From assembly GCA_016707445.1 (NCBI GenBank), contig JADJHR010000005.1:496001-560000 (forward strand): a stretch of DNA of 64,000 nt. Direction: 5' to 3'. A model generated the notes under the pieces. It saw nothing but the letters and a program-made list of their open reading frames with translations. It was not told the DNA's origin and searched no databases. Shown here piece by piece: positions 52,699 to 64,000 of this stretch. The first letter of the stretch is position 1, and every line of letters starts with the position of its first letter. Origin of the DNA: Rubrivivax sp. GTDB taxonomy: Bacteria; Pseudomonadota; Gammaproteobacteria; Burkholderiales; Burkholderiaceae_C. A program made the position numbers and the translations under genes.

Positions 52699-54243
52699 AT
52701 GAGTGATGAAAACGTCGAGTTGGCCGGTCCCGACCTCTGCCAGGGAATCCCGGCGTCGGCATTGACCGAGGCGGTACCCTTGCTCGGCCACGCCCAGGGC
52801 GAGCCGGTGATCGTCGTGCGCCGCGGCGCCGAATTGTTCGCGGTCGGCGCCGTCTGCACACATTACAGCGGCCCCTTGGCCGAAGGGCTGGTGGTCGGCG
52901 ACACCGTGCGCTGCCCCTGGCATCACGCCGCATTCAGCCTGCGCACCGGCGAGGCCGTGCGCGCACCGGGGCTGAACGCAGTGTCGTGTCGGCACGTCGC
53001 GCTGCGCGATGGCAGGGTCGTTGTCGGCGACAAGATCGAGCCCATCCCATCGTCGCCGACGCGCACGCCCAGGATGGCCGATCTACCCCGGGCCATCGTC
53101 ATCATCGGCGGTGGCGCGGCGGGCAACGCCGCAGCCGAGATGCTGCGGCGCGAACAGTTCGACGGCAAGATCACGCTGCTCAGTGCCGACGACTCGCTGC
53201 CCTGCGATCGACCCAACCTGTCGAAGAACTACCTGGCCGGCAGTGCGCCCGAGGAGTGGATCGCGCTGCGCTCGCCCGAGTTCTACCGCGATCAGCGCAT
53301 CGACCTGAAATTGAATGCGTGTGTTGCCAGCATCGATGCCGCCAAGCGCGAAGTGCAGCTCGAAGACGGCAGCCATCACGCCTGGGATGCGCTGCTGCTG
53401 GCCACCGGTGCTGAGCCGGTGCGGCTCGACGTGCCGGGTGCCAAGCAGCCTCATGTGCATGTGCTGCGCACCTGGGCCGACAGCCGCGCACTCATCGCCA
53501 CGGCATCACGGTCGAAGAATGCTGTCGTCATCGGCGCCAGCTTCATCGGGCTCGAAGCCGCCGCATCGCTGCGTGCGCGCGGTCTCGATGTGCACGTCAT
53601 CGGCCGCGAAACCGTGTTGATGGAGCGTGTGCTGGGCGCCGATATTGGCGCGTTCCTGCGCCAGCTGCATGAAGATCACGGCGTTCACTTTCATTTGGGT
53701 GCAACCGTAGCGGCGATCGGCGAACACAGGGTGACGCTGGACAACGGCGATGTGCTCGAAGCCGATCTGGTCGTCGTCGGCATCGGCGTGCGCCCGGCGC
53801 TCAAGCTGGCCGAGCAGGCAGGGCTGGCGCTCGATCGCGGGGTCAGTGTCGATCGCTACCTGGCCACCAGTGTCGCGGGGATCTACGCTGCCGGTGACAT
53901 CGCACGCTGGCCCGATCGTCTGAGCGGTGAGCCGATCCGGGTCGAACACTGGGTTGTTGCCGAGCGCCAGGGCCAGGTTGCCGCACGCAACATGCTCGGC
54001 CAGCGCGAAGCTTTCGACATGGTGCCGTTCTTCTGGACCGAGCAATACGACTTCGGTCTTGCTTACGTCGGCCATGCCGAGCGTTTCGATCGTGTCGACA
54101 TCGACGGGTCTTTGGCGGCGCGCGATTGCAAACTCAGCTACAGCCGTGGCGGCAAGAGGCTGGCAGTCGCCGTGGTCCACCGCGATCTCGAGGGACTGCG
54201 TTGCGAAGTCGAGTTCGAGCGCCAGATTGCCGAGAGTGCTTGA
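52699..54243 (+). CDS. Rieske-FAD oxidoreductase (AIF-like)
   Basis: Fusion protein of 514 aa. Residues about 20-110 are a Rieske [2Fe-2S] domain with CTHYSGPL and CPWHHAAF. A pyridine-nucleotide-disulfide reductase follows with FAD motif VIIGGGAAGNAAAEML, NAD motif VVIGASFIGLEAAASL and the GDIARW motif of the AIF/rubredoxin-reductase type. It is probably an NAD(P)H-dependent electron donor. ATG 52699 has GGAG upstream; it follows the exported protein gene closely. Confidence 0.93.
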   Translation: MSDENVELAGPDLCQGIPASALTEAVPLLGHAQGEPVIVVRRGAELFAVGAVCTHYSGPLAEGLVVGDTVRCPWHHAAFSLRTGEAVRAPGLNAVSCRHVALRDGRVVVGDKIEPIPSSPTRTPRMADLPRAIVIIGGGAAGNAAAEMLRREQFDGKITLLSADDSLPCDRPNLSKNYLAGSAPEEWIALRSPEFYRDQRIDLKLNACVASIDAAKREVQLEDGSHHAWDALLLATGAEPVRLDVPGAKQPHVHVLRTWADSRALIATASRSKNAVVIGASFIGLEAAASLRARGLDVHVIGRETVLMERVLGADIGAFLRQLHEDHGVHFHLGATVAAIGEHRVTLDNGDVLEADLVVVGIGVRPALKLAEQAGLALDRGVSVDRYLATSVAGIYAAGDIARWPDRLSGEPIRVEHWVVAERQGQVAARNMLGQREAFDMVPFFWTEQYDFGLAYVGHAERFDRVDIDGSLAARDCKLSYSRGGKRLAVAVVHRDLEGLRCEVEFERQIAESA

Positions 54244-54265
54244 TCGTCATACCCCGGAGCAAATC

Positions 54266-54622
54266 ATGGACCACCTCATGTACCCCGAACCCTCAATCGA
54301 CCTGCATCGCCAGCGCAAGGATCTGGCACCCGCCACCGCGGCCGCGTTCAAGGCCTTCAGCGACAGCGTGTTCGCCGATGGCGCCTTGTCTGCTAAGACG
54401 AAGGATCTGATCGCCATCGCCGTCGCCCACGTCACCCAATGCCCGTATTGCATCCGCGGTCACACCGCCAGCGCCATGCGCAAGGGGGCGACGCAACAAG
54501 AAGTGATGGAAGCGATCTGGGTTGCCGCCGAGATGCGCGCCGGCGGCGCCTATGCGCACTCAAACCTGGCGCTCGACACGATGAACCAGGTGGCGGCGAA
54601 GAAAGCAAGCCGCGAGGCCTGA
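54266..54622 (+). CDS. carboxymuconolactone decarboxylase / AhpD-like protein
   Basis: Protein of 118 aa with the AhpD-type active site CPYCIRGHTASAMRKGAT: CxxC with a following His, as in alkylhydroperoxidase D. This points to peroxide or disulfide chemistry rather than decarboxylation. It follows the Rieske-FAD gene by 22 nt, which could supply electrons. Confidence 0.9.
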   Translation: MDHLMYPEPSIDLHRQRKDLAPATAAAFKAFSDSVFADGALSAKTKDLIAIAVAHVTQCPYCIRGHTASAMRKGATQQEVMEAIWVAAEMRAGGAYAHSNLALDTMNQVAAKKASREA

Positions 54623-54625
54623 ACC

Positions 54626-55036
54626 ATGAACGCGCACATCAGCGCCGACAACGTCAAGCTGAAGCGGGCCTATGAACCGGCTGCTGCCGACGATGGCATG
54701 CGGGTGCTGATCGACAGGTTGTGGCCGCGCGGCGTCAGCAAGGACCACGCTGCGCTCGATCTCTGGTTGAAGGATCTGGCGCCGAGCACCGAGTTGAGAA
54801 AGTGGTTCGGCCACGACCCTGCGCGCTGGGCCGAGTTTCAGCGCCGTTATGCCGACGAGGTGCGCCAGCATCCTGAGCTCTTCGAGCAGTTGCACGATCT
54901 GGCGCAGAAGGGTCGCGTCACGCTCGTCTATTCAGCTCACGACGAAGCGCACAACGATGCCGTCGTGCTGTTGAATCTGCTGCTGGCGCGCAGCAAACCC
55001 GAACAGCGGCTTGCTGCGCGCCGACTTCACAAGTAG
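54626..55036 (+). CDS. DUF488 family protein (YeaO-like)
   Basis: Protein of 136 aa of the YeaO-like DUF488 subfamily: VLIDRLWPRGVSKDHAALDLWLKDLAPSTELRKWFGHDPARW and VTLVYSAHDEAHNDAVVLL. The function is unknown. It starts 3 nt after the AhpD-like gene and converges with the CBS gene, overlapping its 3' end by 10 nt. Confidence 0.92.
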   Translation: MNAHISADNVKLKRAYEPAAADDGMRVLIDRLWPRGVSKDHAALDLWLKDLAPSTELRKWFGHDPARWAEFQRRYADEVRQHPELFEQLHDLAQKGRVTLVYSAHDEAHNDAVVLLNLLLARSKPEQRLAARRLHK

Positions 55037-55740
55037 CCGCCCGCCGGGTATCCCGCGGTTGGAATCGAGACCGTGCGGCTGTCTTCGACCGAACGGACCC
55101 CGGCAATATTCTCGGCAGCCACGCGGGCTGGCGCCATCTCGTCCTGCGAACTCACCTGGCCCGAGTAGTGAACGACGCCGCCGCTGACGCTCACGTTGCT
55201 GCGATCCGAATGCCACCACGACTGCGACTCGAGTTCGGCAAGCAGCGCCCGTTGGATCGCTGCATCGCTCTTTGCATGTGTCTCTTGCCCTGGCTTGGCC
55301 CGCGCCACCAGCGCACGCACGAAGTCGGCTCTGCTGACGATGCCGACCACCGACCCTGCCTTGACGACCGGAGCCTGCTTGATCTTGTGTTGCTCGAAGA
55401 GTGCCGCGATGTCGACGGCGGGCGTGTCTTCCTCGATCGTGAAGACCTGTGGGGTCATGATGTCCCGGACCTTCATCGCATGCGCCTCGACGTAGCTCCA
55501 GGCTGCAGCATCAGAGTCGAACAGCCGCCGCCACCACGGGCGCGCCGCCGGATCGCGTTGCGTTCCGAGTTCGTAGCGGTGCAGCAGATTGGCTTCGCTG
55601 ACGATGCCGACGATCGCATTGCCGCTGATCACCACGATGGCGTTGATTCGATGTTCGACCATCAGGGCCGCAGCCTGCAGGACCGCGGTATCGGGTGTGA
55701 CGCTGATGACGGGTGTGGTCATGATGTCTCGGGCACGCAT
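55027..55740 (-). CDS. CBS-pair protein with BON domain
   Basis: Protein of 237 aa. Two CBS modules (MTTPVISVTPDTAVLQAAALMVEHRINAIVV; MTPQVFTIEEDTPAVDIAALFEQHKIKQAPVV) bind adenine nucleotides, followed by a BON-like region (SNVSVSGGVVHYSGQVSSQDEM). It may sense energy charge near the membrane. The start at 55740 (MRARDIMTTP) is the family start. Confidence 0.92.
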   Translation of the reverse strand: MRARDIMTTPVISVTPDTAVLQAAALMVEHRINAIVVISGNAIVGIVSEANLLHRYELGTQRDPAARPWWRRLFDSDAAAWSYVEAHAMKVRDIMTPQVFTIEEDTPAVDIAALFEQHKIKQAPVVKAGSVVGIVSRADFVRALVARAKPGQETHAKSDAAIQRALLAELESQSWWHSDRSNVSVSGGVVHYSGQVSSQDEMAPARVAAENIAGVRSVEDSRTVSIPTAGYPAGGYL

Positions 55741-56092
55741 GTCGTTGCTCCTTGTTCGAATGTCACTCGGGCCTCGACCCTGGCCGCCCAACGGGGCGGA
55801 CAAGGCAGACGTCCGCGGAAGTTCAGTCTGGACGCGATCAATTCGACCGTCTGTTCGTTGGCGGACACATGAAGGGCGCGGCACCAGTCACTTCAGCGTG
55901 ACCCGGGGCAACAGGCGCCAATACCGGTCGGCGCGCCGGGGTGCCCCGAGCCATGCTGGGGAAATTGAAGCCCGCCGCAATCGAGAGCGGGAAAAGGGGC
56001 TACGCTCAAGCTGTCGGCAGCTTGCCGGCGGTGCCGACCAGACACGTCGCGAAGCAGCGACCGTCCACGGCCGTGCACAGGGAGGAAGCGTC
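55741..56092. other. divergent intergenic region
   Basis: 352 bases between the diverging CBS and Crp-like genes. No gene is recognised, and no clear Fnr/Crp box (TTGAT-N4-ATCAA) was found. Confidence 0.5.
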
Positions 56093-56806
56093 ATGCCCAT
56101 ATCGTCTTGCCCACCGCAGAACGCCTTGTTGGCTTCGCTTCCCGATGACGTCATGGAGCGCCTGAGCCCGAAGCTCCAGCGTGTGCAGATGTCGGCTGGC
56201 AGTGTCCTGTTCGAGCCCGGTGTGCCGATGCGCGGCGTCTATTTTCTCGAGAGCGCGGTCGTCGCGATGAGCTTCGTGTTGGAGAACGGCGGGTCTGCCG
56301 AAGTCGCCTTGATCGGACGCGAAGGCCTTGTCGGCGTTCGACTCTTGCTGGGTGAATCGACGTTGAACGTGCGTGCCAGCGTGCAAAGCGCCGGTTCGGG
56401 CCTGAGGTTGCCCGCGCAGAGCCTGCTGGAAGAGGTGGGTCGCGGCGGCGCCCTGATGCATGTGCTGCTGCAGTACACCGCCTCGTATATCGGGCAGATC
56501 GTGCAGACGGCGGCGTGCAATCGGCATGGCACCGTCGAGCAACGCCTCTGTCGCTGGCTGCTGCTGAGTCTTGACCGGGTGCCGAGCACCGAACTGACGA
56601 TGACGCACGAGGTGATCGCCGACGCACTCGGGGTGAAACGCGAAGGGATCACCGAGGCGGCCGGCCGGTTGCGCCGTCTGGGTGCGATCCGCTACCAGCG
56701 TGGTCACATCGAAGTGCTCGATCGTGCACTGCTCGAAAGCCGGACCGGTGAGTTCTACCAGCACGACAACGGTGGGCCTGCTCGGCGGGCCGTCGGGTCG
56801 AATTGA
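56093..56806 (+). CDS. Crp/Fnr-family transcriptional regulator
   Basis: Regulator of 237 aa. An N-terminal cyclic-nucleotide-type beta barrel (VLFEPGVPMRGVYFLESAVVAMSF, GREGLVGVRLLLGES) and a C-terminal helix-turn-helix (MTHEVIADALGVKREGITEAAGRLRRLGAIRYQRG). It lacks an Fnr-type N-terminal Cys cluster, so it is not an oxygen-sensing Fnr. GGGAGGAAGC precedes ATG 56093. Confidence 0.92.
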   Translation: MPISSCPPQNALLASLPDDVMERLSPKLQRVQMSAGSVLFEPGVPMRGVYFLESAVVAMSFVLENGGSAEVALIGREGLVGVRLLLGESTLNVRASVQSAGSGLRLPAQSLLEEVGRGGALMHVLLQYTASYIGQIVQTAACNRHGTVEQRLCRWLLLSLDRVPSTELTMTHEVIADALGVKREGITEAAGRLRRLGAIRYQRGHIEVLDRALLESRTGEFYQHDNGGPARRAVGSN

Positions 56807-56847
56807 TCCGATACGCCCAGTTTGGGGCCCTAGCCCATGGCGCGGCT

Positions 56848-57813
56848 TCAGCCGCGCCGCCAGTGCGCTGACCTGGAAAGTTGCTGTTGTGCCTGTGCGC
56901 TGATCTGGGCAACCAGATCGGACGCGCTTTCGACACTGTGAATCAAGCTGGCCGCTTCACCGGCCCAGACCAACGCGGTGTCGAAATCTGCGCCGCGAGT
57001 TGCCACAGCGTAGGCCGCTTTCTCGGGTTCAAGCTGATTCGCCAGCACGGCTTCTCGACCGTGCCATTGCTGCATGAAGTGATTTTGCAATGCGCGACCG
57101 GTGTAAGGCGCTGGCCAGTCGTAGCCACGCACGATGTCGAACACGCGGGTGCGGCTGGTTTGCCCGCCATGCGCGTGCACGATGCGCTGCTTGGCCTCAG
57201 GATGCCCCAGTGCCTCGGTGCTTGCACAAAAGCGCGTCCCGATCAAGGCGCCCTGGGCGCCCAGCATCAGAGCCGCAGCCAATCCGCGCCCGTCGGCGAT
57301 GCCGCCTGCCGCGACGACGGGTATCGGCGTCACGGCGTCGACCACCGCGGGCACCAGGGGCATCGTCGCCAGCGTTCCCCCGTGGCCACCCGCCTCGGTC
57401 CCCTGGGCGACGATGACATCCGCGCCCGCCTCGCGCGCCAGGCGCGCGCCCTCGAGATCCTGCACCTGGCAGATCAGCTTGCATCCGGCTGCGCGGATCG
57501 CTGCACCGTAAAGGCGGGGGTCGCCGAAGGAGAGCATGAACGCGTGCGGCCGATAGCTCAAGGCCAGGGCAACCAGCTCGGGTTCGCACGACCAGGTGAT
57601 CAAGCCGACGCCCCAGGGTGCGCGGGTGTTGGCCCTCACGCAGGCCAACTCGGCATGCAGCCACGCCGGGTCGCCATAACCACCCCCGACCATGCCGAGG
57701 CCACCGGCATTGGAGACGGCCGCGGCAAGCAGCCCGCCTGACACGCCGCCCATCGGCCCGAGCACGATCGGGTGCTGCAGGCCGAACATCTCGGTCAATG
57801 CGGTGCTGATCAT
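56848..57813 (-). CDS. nitronate monooxygenase / FMN-dependent dioxygenase
   Basis: TIM-barrel flavoprotein of 321 aa, NMO/2-nitropropane dioxygenase family. Visible are HPIVLGPMGGVSGGLLAAAVSNAGGLGMVG, the QGTEAGGHGG FMN loop and AAGGIADGRGLAAALMLGAQGALIGTRF. It oxidises alkyl nitronates or related compounds. ATG 57813 is the family start; the 19 codons before it are not. Confidence 0.92.
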   Translation of the reverse strand: MISTALTEMFGLQHPIVLGPMGGVSGGLLAAAVSNAGGLGMVGGGYGDPAWLHAELACVRANTRAPWGVGLITWSCEPELVALALSYRPHAFMLSFGDPRLYGAAIRAAGCKLICQVQDLEGARLAREAGADVIVAQGTEAGGHGGTLATMPLVPAVVDAVTPIPVVAAGGIADGRGLAAALMLGAQGALIGTRFCASTEALGHPEAKQRIVHAHGGQTSRTRVFDIVRGYDWPAPYTGRALQNHFMQQWHGREAVLANQLEPEKAAYAVATRGADFDTALVWAGEAASLIHSVESASDLVAQISAQAQQQLSRSAHWRRG

Positions 57814-58244
57814 GGCCACGTGCTCATGCAGGTCAGCAGCTGGGCGCAGGCCGGGCTGCCGCCGAATCAAGGGCAGTCGGCGACTTCAGCGCGGACCCGC
57901 GCCACATTGCGGGGTCTTCGACATCTGTTCTGACCGATCTGTTCATGGCTCGCCTTCGTTGATTGCCTGCACCCGGTGTAAGGGCCGACGTGGGTCCATC
58001 GACAACATGGGAAGTGCAGACTGCGGCAATCCGATCGGCATGTCTGTGCCCTGGCGGACCAAAGGGGCTGCAGGGGCATGTCGGACACTCGCAAGCCGAC
58101 AATCGATCCTGCATCACCGTGGCCGACGCTGAGCAACCCTGAGCGCCATGTGGGACTGAGCCTGCGCAATGACAGTTTCTTGCGTTGAGAACATGCTTGA
58201 ACGCTTGAATGCATTCGACCGATCGGTCGCACCTGGGGGTCAAC
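57814..58244. other. divergent intergenic region with palindrome
   Basis: No gene is recognised in 431 bases. A perfect palindrome, CGACCGATCGGTCG, lies at 58216-58229, 15 nt before the FMN reductase start. It is a candidate operator for a dimeric regulator. Confidence 0.55.
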
Positions 58245-58825
58245 ATGAGCAAGGTCCGGATCGCAGTCGTGGTCGGCAGCCTGCGCCGCGAATCCTTCAA
58301 CCACCAGCTCGCTGGCGCCCTGCCGACGCTGGCGCCGGCAGACTTCGAATTCAAGCCGGTGACGATTGGCGACCTGCCGCTGTACAACCAGGACGACGAT
58401 GCGAATCAGGCCGATGTCGTGAAGCGTCTGAAGCTTGAAATCCTGGCGGCCGATGGCCTGCTCTTCGTGACGCCGGAATACAACCGCTCGATACCCGGTG
58501 TGTTGAAGAATGCCATCGACCATGCGTCACGGCCCTACGGCCGCAATGCATGGGCCGGCAAGCCCGCGGGCGTCATCGGCGTATCGACCGGCGCCATTGG
58601 CACCGCGCTGGCACAACAGCATCTGCGCAATGTGCTGGCTTACCTCGACGTGCCTGTGCTCGGCCAGCCTGAGGCCTTCATTCAGGCCAAGGAAGGCCTG
58701 TTCGATGCCAGCGGCCAGATCGGTGCCGGCAGCAAGGCATTTCTTCAGAAATGGATGGATGCCTTTGTCGGATTCATCCACATGCACCAGAACTCAAAGA
58801 CCGTGCAGAAAGGGCAAGCCCCACC

Positions 58826-58829
<4 letters not shown>
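58245..58829 (+). CDS. NADPH-dependent FMN reductase
   Basis: Flavodoxin-like protein of 194 aa: VVVGSLRRESFNHQLAGAL (phosphate loop), DLPLYNQDDD, TPEYNRSIPGVLKNAIDHASRP. Members reduce FMN or quinones. Its stop overlaps the acnA start as ATGA, so the two are co-translated, an unusual pairing. Confidence 0.93.
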
Positions 58830-61540
<2,711 letters not shown>

Positions 61541-61711
61541 AATCGACCTGGCGGATGAAACGGCCCCAAGCCCACCGTGTTGGTGGCCTGAATGGCCAGG
61601 CAGAGGGGCCATCGTGGCGCTTGAGTGTGTCAGTGTCTTCGGCTGCCGCGCGACACTGACGTGCCACATCCCGCAAGCCAGGGTTCGGCAGACGATGGCA
61701 CGCTCTGCCAA

Positions 61712-62227
61712 GTGTTGACCGTCGGTCATTCGACGCGGGCCATCGAAGAATTCGTGGCCCTGCTGAAGGGTCAGGCGGTGACGTTGCTGGTCGACGTGCG
61801 CACGGTGCCGCGTTCGCGCCACAACCCGCAGTTCAACGCCGATGCGCTGCCGGCGCACCTGGCGGCGGCCAACATCGGCTACACGCATGTGCCGGGGCTC
61901 GGCGGCTTCAGGCGTGTGACGCCCAATTCACCGAACGGCGGCTGGCACAACCTGTCGTTCCGTGCCTATGCCGACTACATGCAGACACCGGACTTTGCGC
62001 GCGAGCTGACCAGCCTGGTGGTACTGGCCCGACAGCAGCGCATCGCATTGATGTGCGCGGAAGCGGTGCCTTGGCGCTGTCACCGCTCGCTGATCGCCGA
62101 CGCGCTGCACGTGCAAGGCGTAGCGACTTGCGAGATCGTCAGCCCGACGCGATTGCAGGCGCACAAGTTGACGCCGTTTGCCCGCGTTCGCGGCGAGCGA
62201 ATCGACTACCCGCAATCACCGCCCTGA
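61712..62227 (+). CDS. DUF488 family protein
   Basis: Protein of about 171 aa: LTVGHSTRAIEEFVALLKGQAVTLLVDVRTVPRSRHNPQFN, ADYMQTPDFARELTSLV, ALMCAEAVPWRCHRSLIAD. This is the DUF488 subfamily with conserved Cys and Arg, distinct from 54626-55036. The start is uncertain: GTG 61712 or TTG 61715 matches the family; no ATG is in frame. Confidence 0.85.
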   Translation: MLTVGHSTRAIEEFVALLKGQAVTLLVDVRTVPRSRHNPQFNADALPAHLAAANIGYTHVPGLGGFRRVTPNSPNGGWHNLSFRAYADYMQTPDFARELTSLVVLARQQRIALMCAEAVPWRCHRSLIADALHVQGVATCEIVSPTRLQAHKLTPFARVRGERIDYPQSPP

Positions 62228-62438
62228 GCGATCGTTTTCCACCGAACGATCGTGTTGCAGACGGATCCGCACTTGTGGCCGTGATCGCTTCGCCAGCCAG
62301 CTCGTGCAACGATGCCAGCCGCTGTCAGCGCCGCGGGCAGCGCCATCTGTATCGCAGCCGGCGCCTCGATGCGTTCGGCGGCCGGTACGCCACGCCGGCC
62401 CTGTTTGCCAGCGGTGTCTCAGGAGTTGGAGGACTTGA

Positions 62439-63194
62439 ATGACGAAACTAGCGAAGGCCGTGGACACCACAGTTTCGCGACGACACGGGTTCCTGAACAC
62501 GCCACGCGGCGCGGCCGAGCACCACCGCAACGACCGCACCGGATGGTTGCGCGCTGCCGTACTCGGGGCCAACGACGGCATCCTGTCCACGGCCAGCCTG
62601 GTGCTGGGCGTGGCGGCCGCCGGTGCAGATCATCGGACGTTGCTGTTGACCAGCGTCTCGGGATTGGTTGCGGGGGCGATGTCGATGGCGGCGGGCGAAT
62701 TCGTCTCCGTCCACTCTCAGCAGGACAGCGAGAATGCCGACCTGGCGCGCGAGCGCGCCGAGCTGAAGCGGGATCCGGCCAGCGAGCAGCAGGAGTTGGC
62801 GGGCATCTATGTCGGTCGCGGCCTGGACCCGTCGCTGGCCGACAAGGTGGCGGGCCAGTTGATGGCCCATGACGCGATCGGCGCGCACGCACGCGACGAA
62901 CTGGGTTTCTCGCCCACGACCGCCGCGCGCCCGACGCAGGCAGCACTGGCCTCGGCGGCCAGTTTCGCGGTCGGCGCCGCACTGCCGATCGGCGTCGTGC
63001 TCGCCGCTCCGACTGCGTACCTGATCCTCTCGGTGACGATCGCTTCGCTCTTGTTCCTGGCCGGGCTGGGCGCGGTTTCGGCGCAGGTCGGCGGGGCCGG
63101 GGTCTGGAACGGCGCCTGGCGGGTCGCCCTCTGGGGTGCCCTCGCGATGGGCGTCACCGCCGGTGCCGGAACACTGGTCGGCACCGTGACCTGA
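62439..63194 (+). CDS. VIT1/CCC1-family transporter
   Basis: Membrane protein of 251 aa of the VIT1/CCC1 iron/manganese transporter family. The first-helix region LRAAVLGANDGILSTASLVLGV and the acidic middle helix (MSMAAGEFVSVHSQQDSENADL) are typical, with five helices overall. It may move Fe2+ or Mn2+. ATG 62439 has GGAGGAC upstream. Confidence 0.92.
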   Translation: MTKLAKAVDTTVSRRHGFLNTPRGAAEHHRNDRTGWLRAAVLGANDGILSTASLVLGVAAAGADHRTLLLTSVSGLVAGAMSMAAGEFVSVHSQQDSENADLARERAELKRDPASEQQELAGIYVGRGLDPSLADKVAGQLMAHDAIGAHARDELGFSPTTAARPTQAALASAASFAVGAALPIGVVLAAPTAYLILSVTIASLLFLAGLGAVSAQVGGAGVWNGAWRVALWGALAMGVTAGAGTLVGTVT

Positions 63195-63559
63195 GAGCCC
63201 GTTGCGCCAGCCGACCTAGCCAATCCCCAGACGCCCGAATGCCGGCACCTTGATCGCGTCGAGTATGAAGGCAAACGCTGCTGCGGCGACACCCGCGCCC
63301 GCCACGACGAGTGGTGGCAAGGCGGTCACACGGGTGATTCGTCGCGCTCGGCATCCCTTAGACCGCTGAGACGCGGCGTAGGCGGCGCGTTCACCCGCGC
63401 AGCCACATGTTCGCCAGCGCACAGACGCAGATGCACGATGCATTCAAGATCGAGTTTTCATCGATGGAGGATGGCCAGTGCCTTCGTCGGCATGGTCTAG
63501 CGCCAGTAGACACGGGCGATCTCGACCTTTCCACCTACACCTTCTCTAAAGGAACCTCC
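63195..63559 (-). other. intergenic region with a possible P-type ATPase tail
   Basis: 365 bases without a confident gene. On the − strand, about 63335 to 63216 encodes ALPPLVVAGAGVAAAAFAFILDAIKVPAFGRLGIG-stop, reminiscent of the last helix of P-type cation ATPases. Nothing upstream continues the homology, so it is a possible remnant only. Confidence 0.35.
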
Positions 63560-63967
63560 ATGAAGGATTCCAACGGACTCCATGTTTCGAACGGTCCCGC
63601 CAGCGGCATGGCCTCGGCGCTGGTCGACAGCGCTGCCCATTCGACGGATCAGGTGATCCGGTCGTCGCAACGCGCACTCAACGACAAGCTGGATCAATTG
63701 GCCGAACGCTTAGAGGACATGCGCGAACGTACGGGACCTGCCCTCGACCGACTCGGCGCTGGAGCACAGGCGCTGACCGACCGCAGCCTGGACGCGGTTC
63801 GCGGCGGCTCACAACAACTGCGCGAACGTGCGCTGCACGCGTCAGACGCGACGGTGGCCCGCATCCGCAACGAGCCCATCAAGTCGGTGCTGATCGCCGC
63901 GGCCGGGGGCGCGGCGCTGATGGCCCTCGTGTCGCTTCTCAGCCGCAGCTCGCGCACTCGTTCTTGA
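63560..63967 (+). CDS. DUF883/ElaB-like membrane-anchored protein
   Basis: Protein of 135 aa: a long amphipathic helical region rich in Arg, Asp and Gln (LNDKLDQLAERLEDMRERTGPALDRL) and a C-terminal membrane helix (SVLIAAAGGAALMALVSLLSRS) with a basic end. This is the layout of ElaB/YqjD proteins, which bind ribosomes at the membrane in stationary phase. AAAGGAAC lies just upstream of ATG 63560. Confidence 0.8.
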   Translation: MKDSNGLHVSNGPASGMASALVDSAAHSTDQVIRSSQRALNDKLDQLAERLEDMRERTGPALDRLGAGAQALTDRSLDAVRGGSQQLRERALHASDATVARIRNEPIKSVLIAAAGGAALMALVSLLSRSSRTRS

Positions 63968-64000
63968 GATGACGGGTCCGCGTCTGTAGTCGTGCATCAA

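Overview
The window is about 64 kb of high-GC (roughly two-thirds G+C) chromosomal DNA. Gene content and order point to a betaproteobacterium of the order Burkholderiales, most likely the Rubrivivax/Leptothrix/Sphaerotilus-like group: uvrC then pgsA; hupB, tRNA-Val, ppiD; a shp-dhc-cytochrome b cluster; and FeS-type photolyase genes. The order is inferred from gene order and protein character, not from a database search. No phage, plasmid backbone, rRNA or CRISPR array is visible.

Layout. 1-7.8 kb is housekeeping on the + strand: the 3' part of uvrC, a small lipoprotein, pgsA, an EamA exporter, an HU-type DNA-binding protein, tRNA-Val(TAC), ppiD, tRNA-His(GTG) and a two-domain kinase-like protein. 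7.8-20.7 kb is one − strand operon, recC-recB-recD-metallophosphoesterase-coiled-coil ATPase, with every junction a 4-nt ATGA overlap; recB carries an apparent 2-nt frameshift in its nuclease domain. 21-27.8 kb (− strand) holds a diheme cytochrome c/SHP/cytochrome b cluster, a MarR regulator with an MFS exporter, and a small membrane-protein cluster (CaCA antiporter, ExoD, CopD-like).

28-35.8 kb is a complete Mrp-type multisubunit Na+/H+ antiporter operon (mrpABCDEFG, − strand). It is split between C and D by an IS630-family insertion and bordered by a decayed ISL3 transposase and a broken dgkA. 35.4-41.4 kb collects stress and membrane-maintenance genes: two HPF/RaiA-like proteins, a phosphoesterase coupled to a lipid kinase, a UPF0114 protein, a DUF3616 gene, Bax-inhibitor-1, a zinc ribbon and a TerB remnant. 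Several of these carry frameshifts or nonsense codons.

41.4-51.7 kb is the most distinctive part, a bidirectional light-response (LitR/PplR-like) gene cluster. A MerR regulator with a SOUL heme-binding protein and a methyltransferase reads one way. A DUF2256 protein, an FeS-type photolyase/cryptochrome, a domain-swapped photolyase-like protein, a DCC thiol oxidoreductase, an SDR lacking the catalytic Tyr, and a tiny Cys-rich protein read the other way. These are followed by a deleted third photolyase, a lipoprotein and a CIA30 protein. The shared promoter region contains direct repeats at 11-bp spacing, the geometry of CarH-class operators.

52-64 kb is a metabolic/stress region: a Rieske-FAD oxidoreductase, an AhpD-like protein, two DUF488 proteins, a CBS-BON protein, a Crp/Fnr regulator, a nitronate monooxygenase, an FMN reductase coupled to aconitase, a VIT1-like transporter and a DUF883/ElaB-like membrane protein.

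At least six loci show frame or nonsense lesions, several at homopolymers or short repeats. Either this lineage carries real decay or the assembly has indel errors; reads at those sites would decide.
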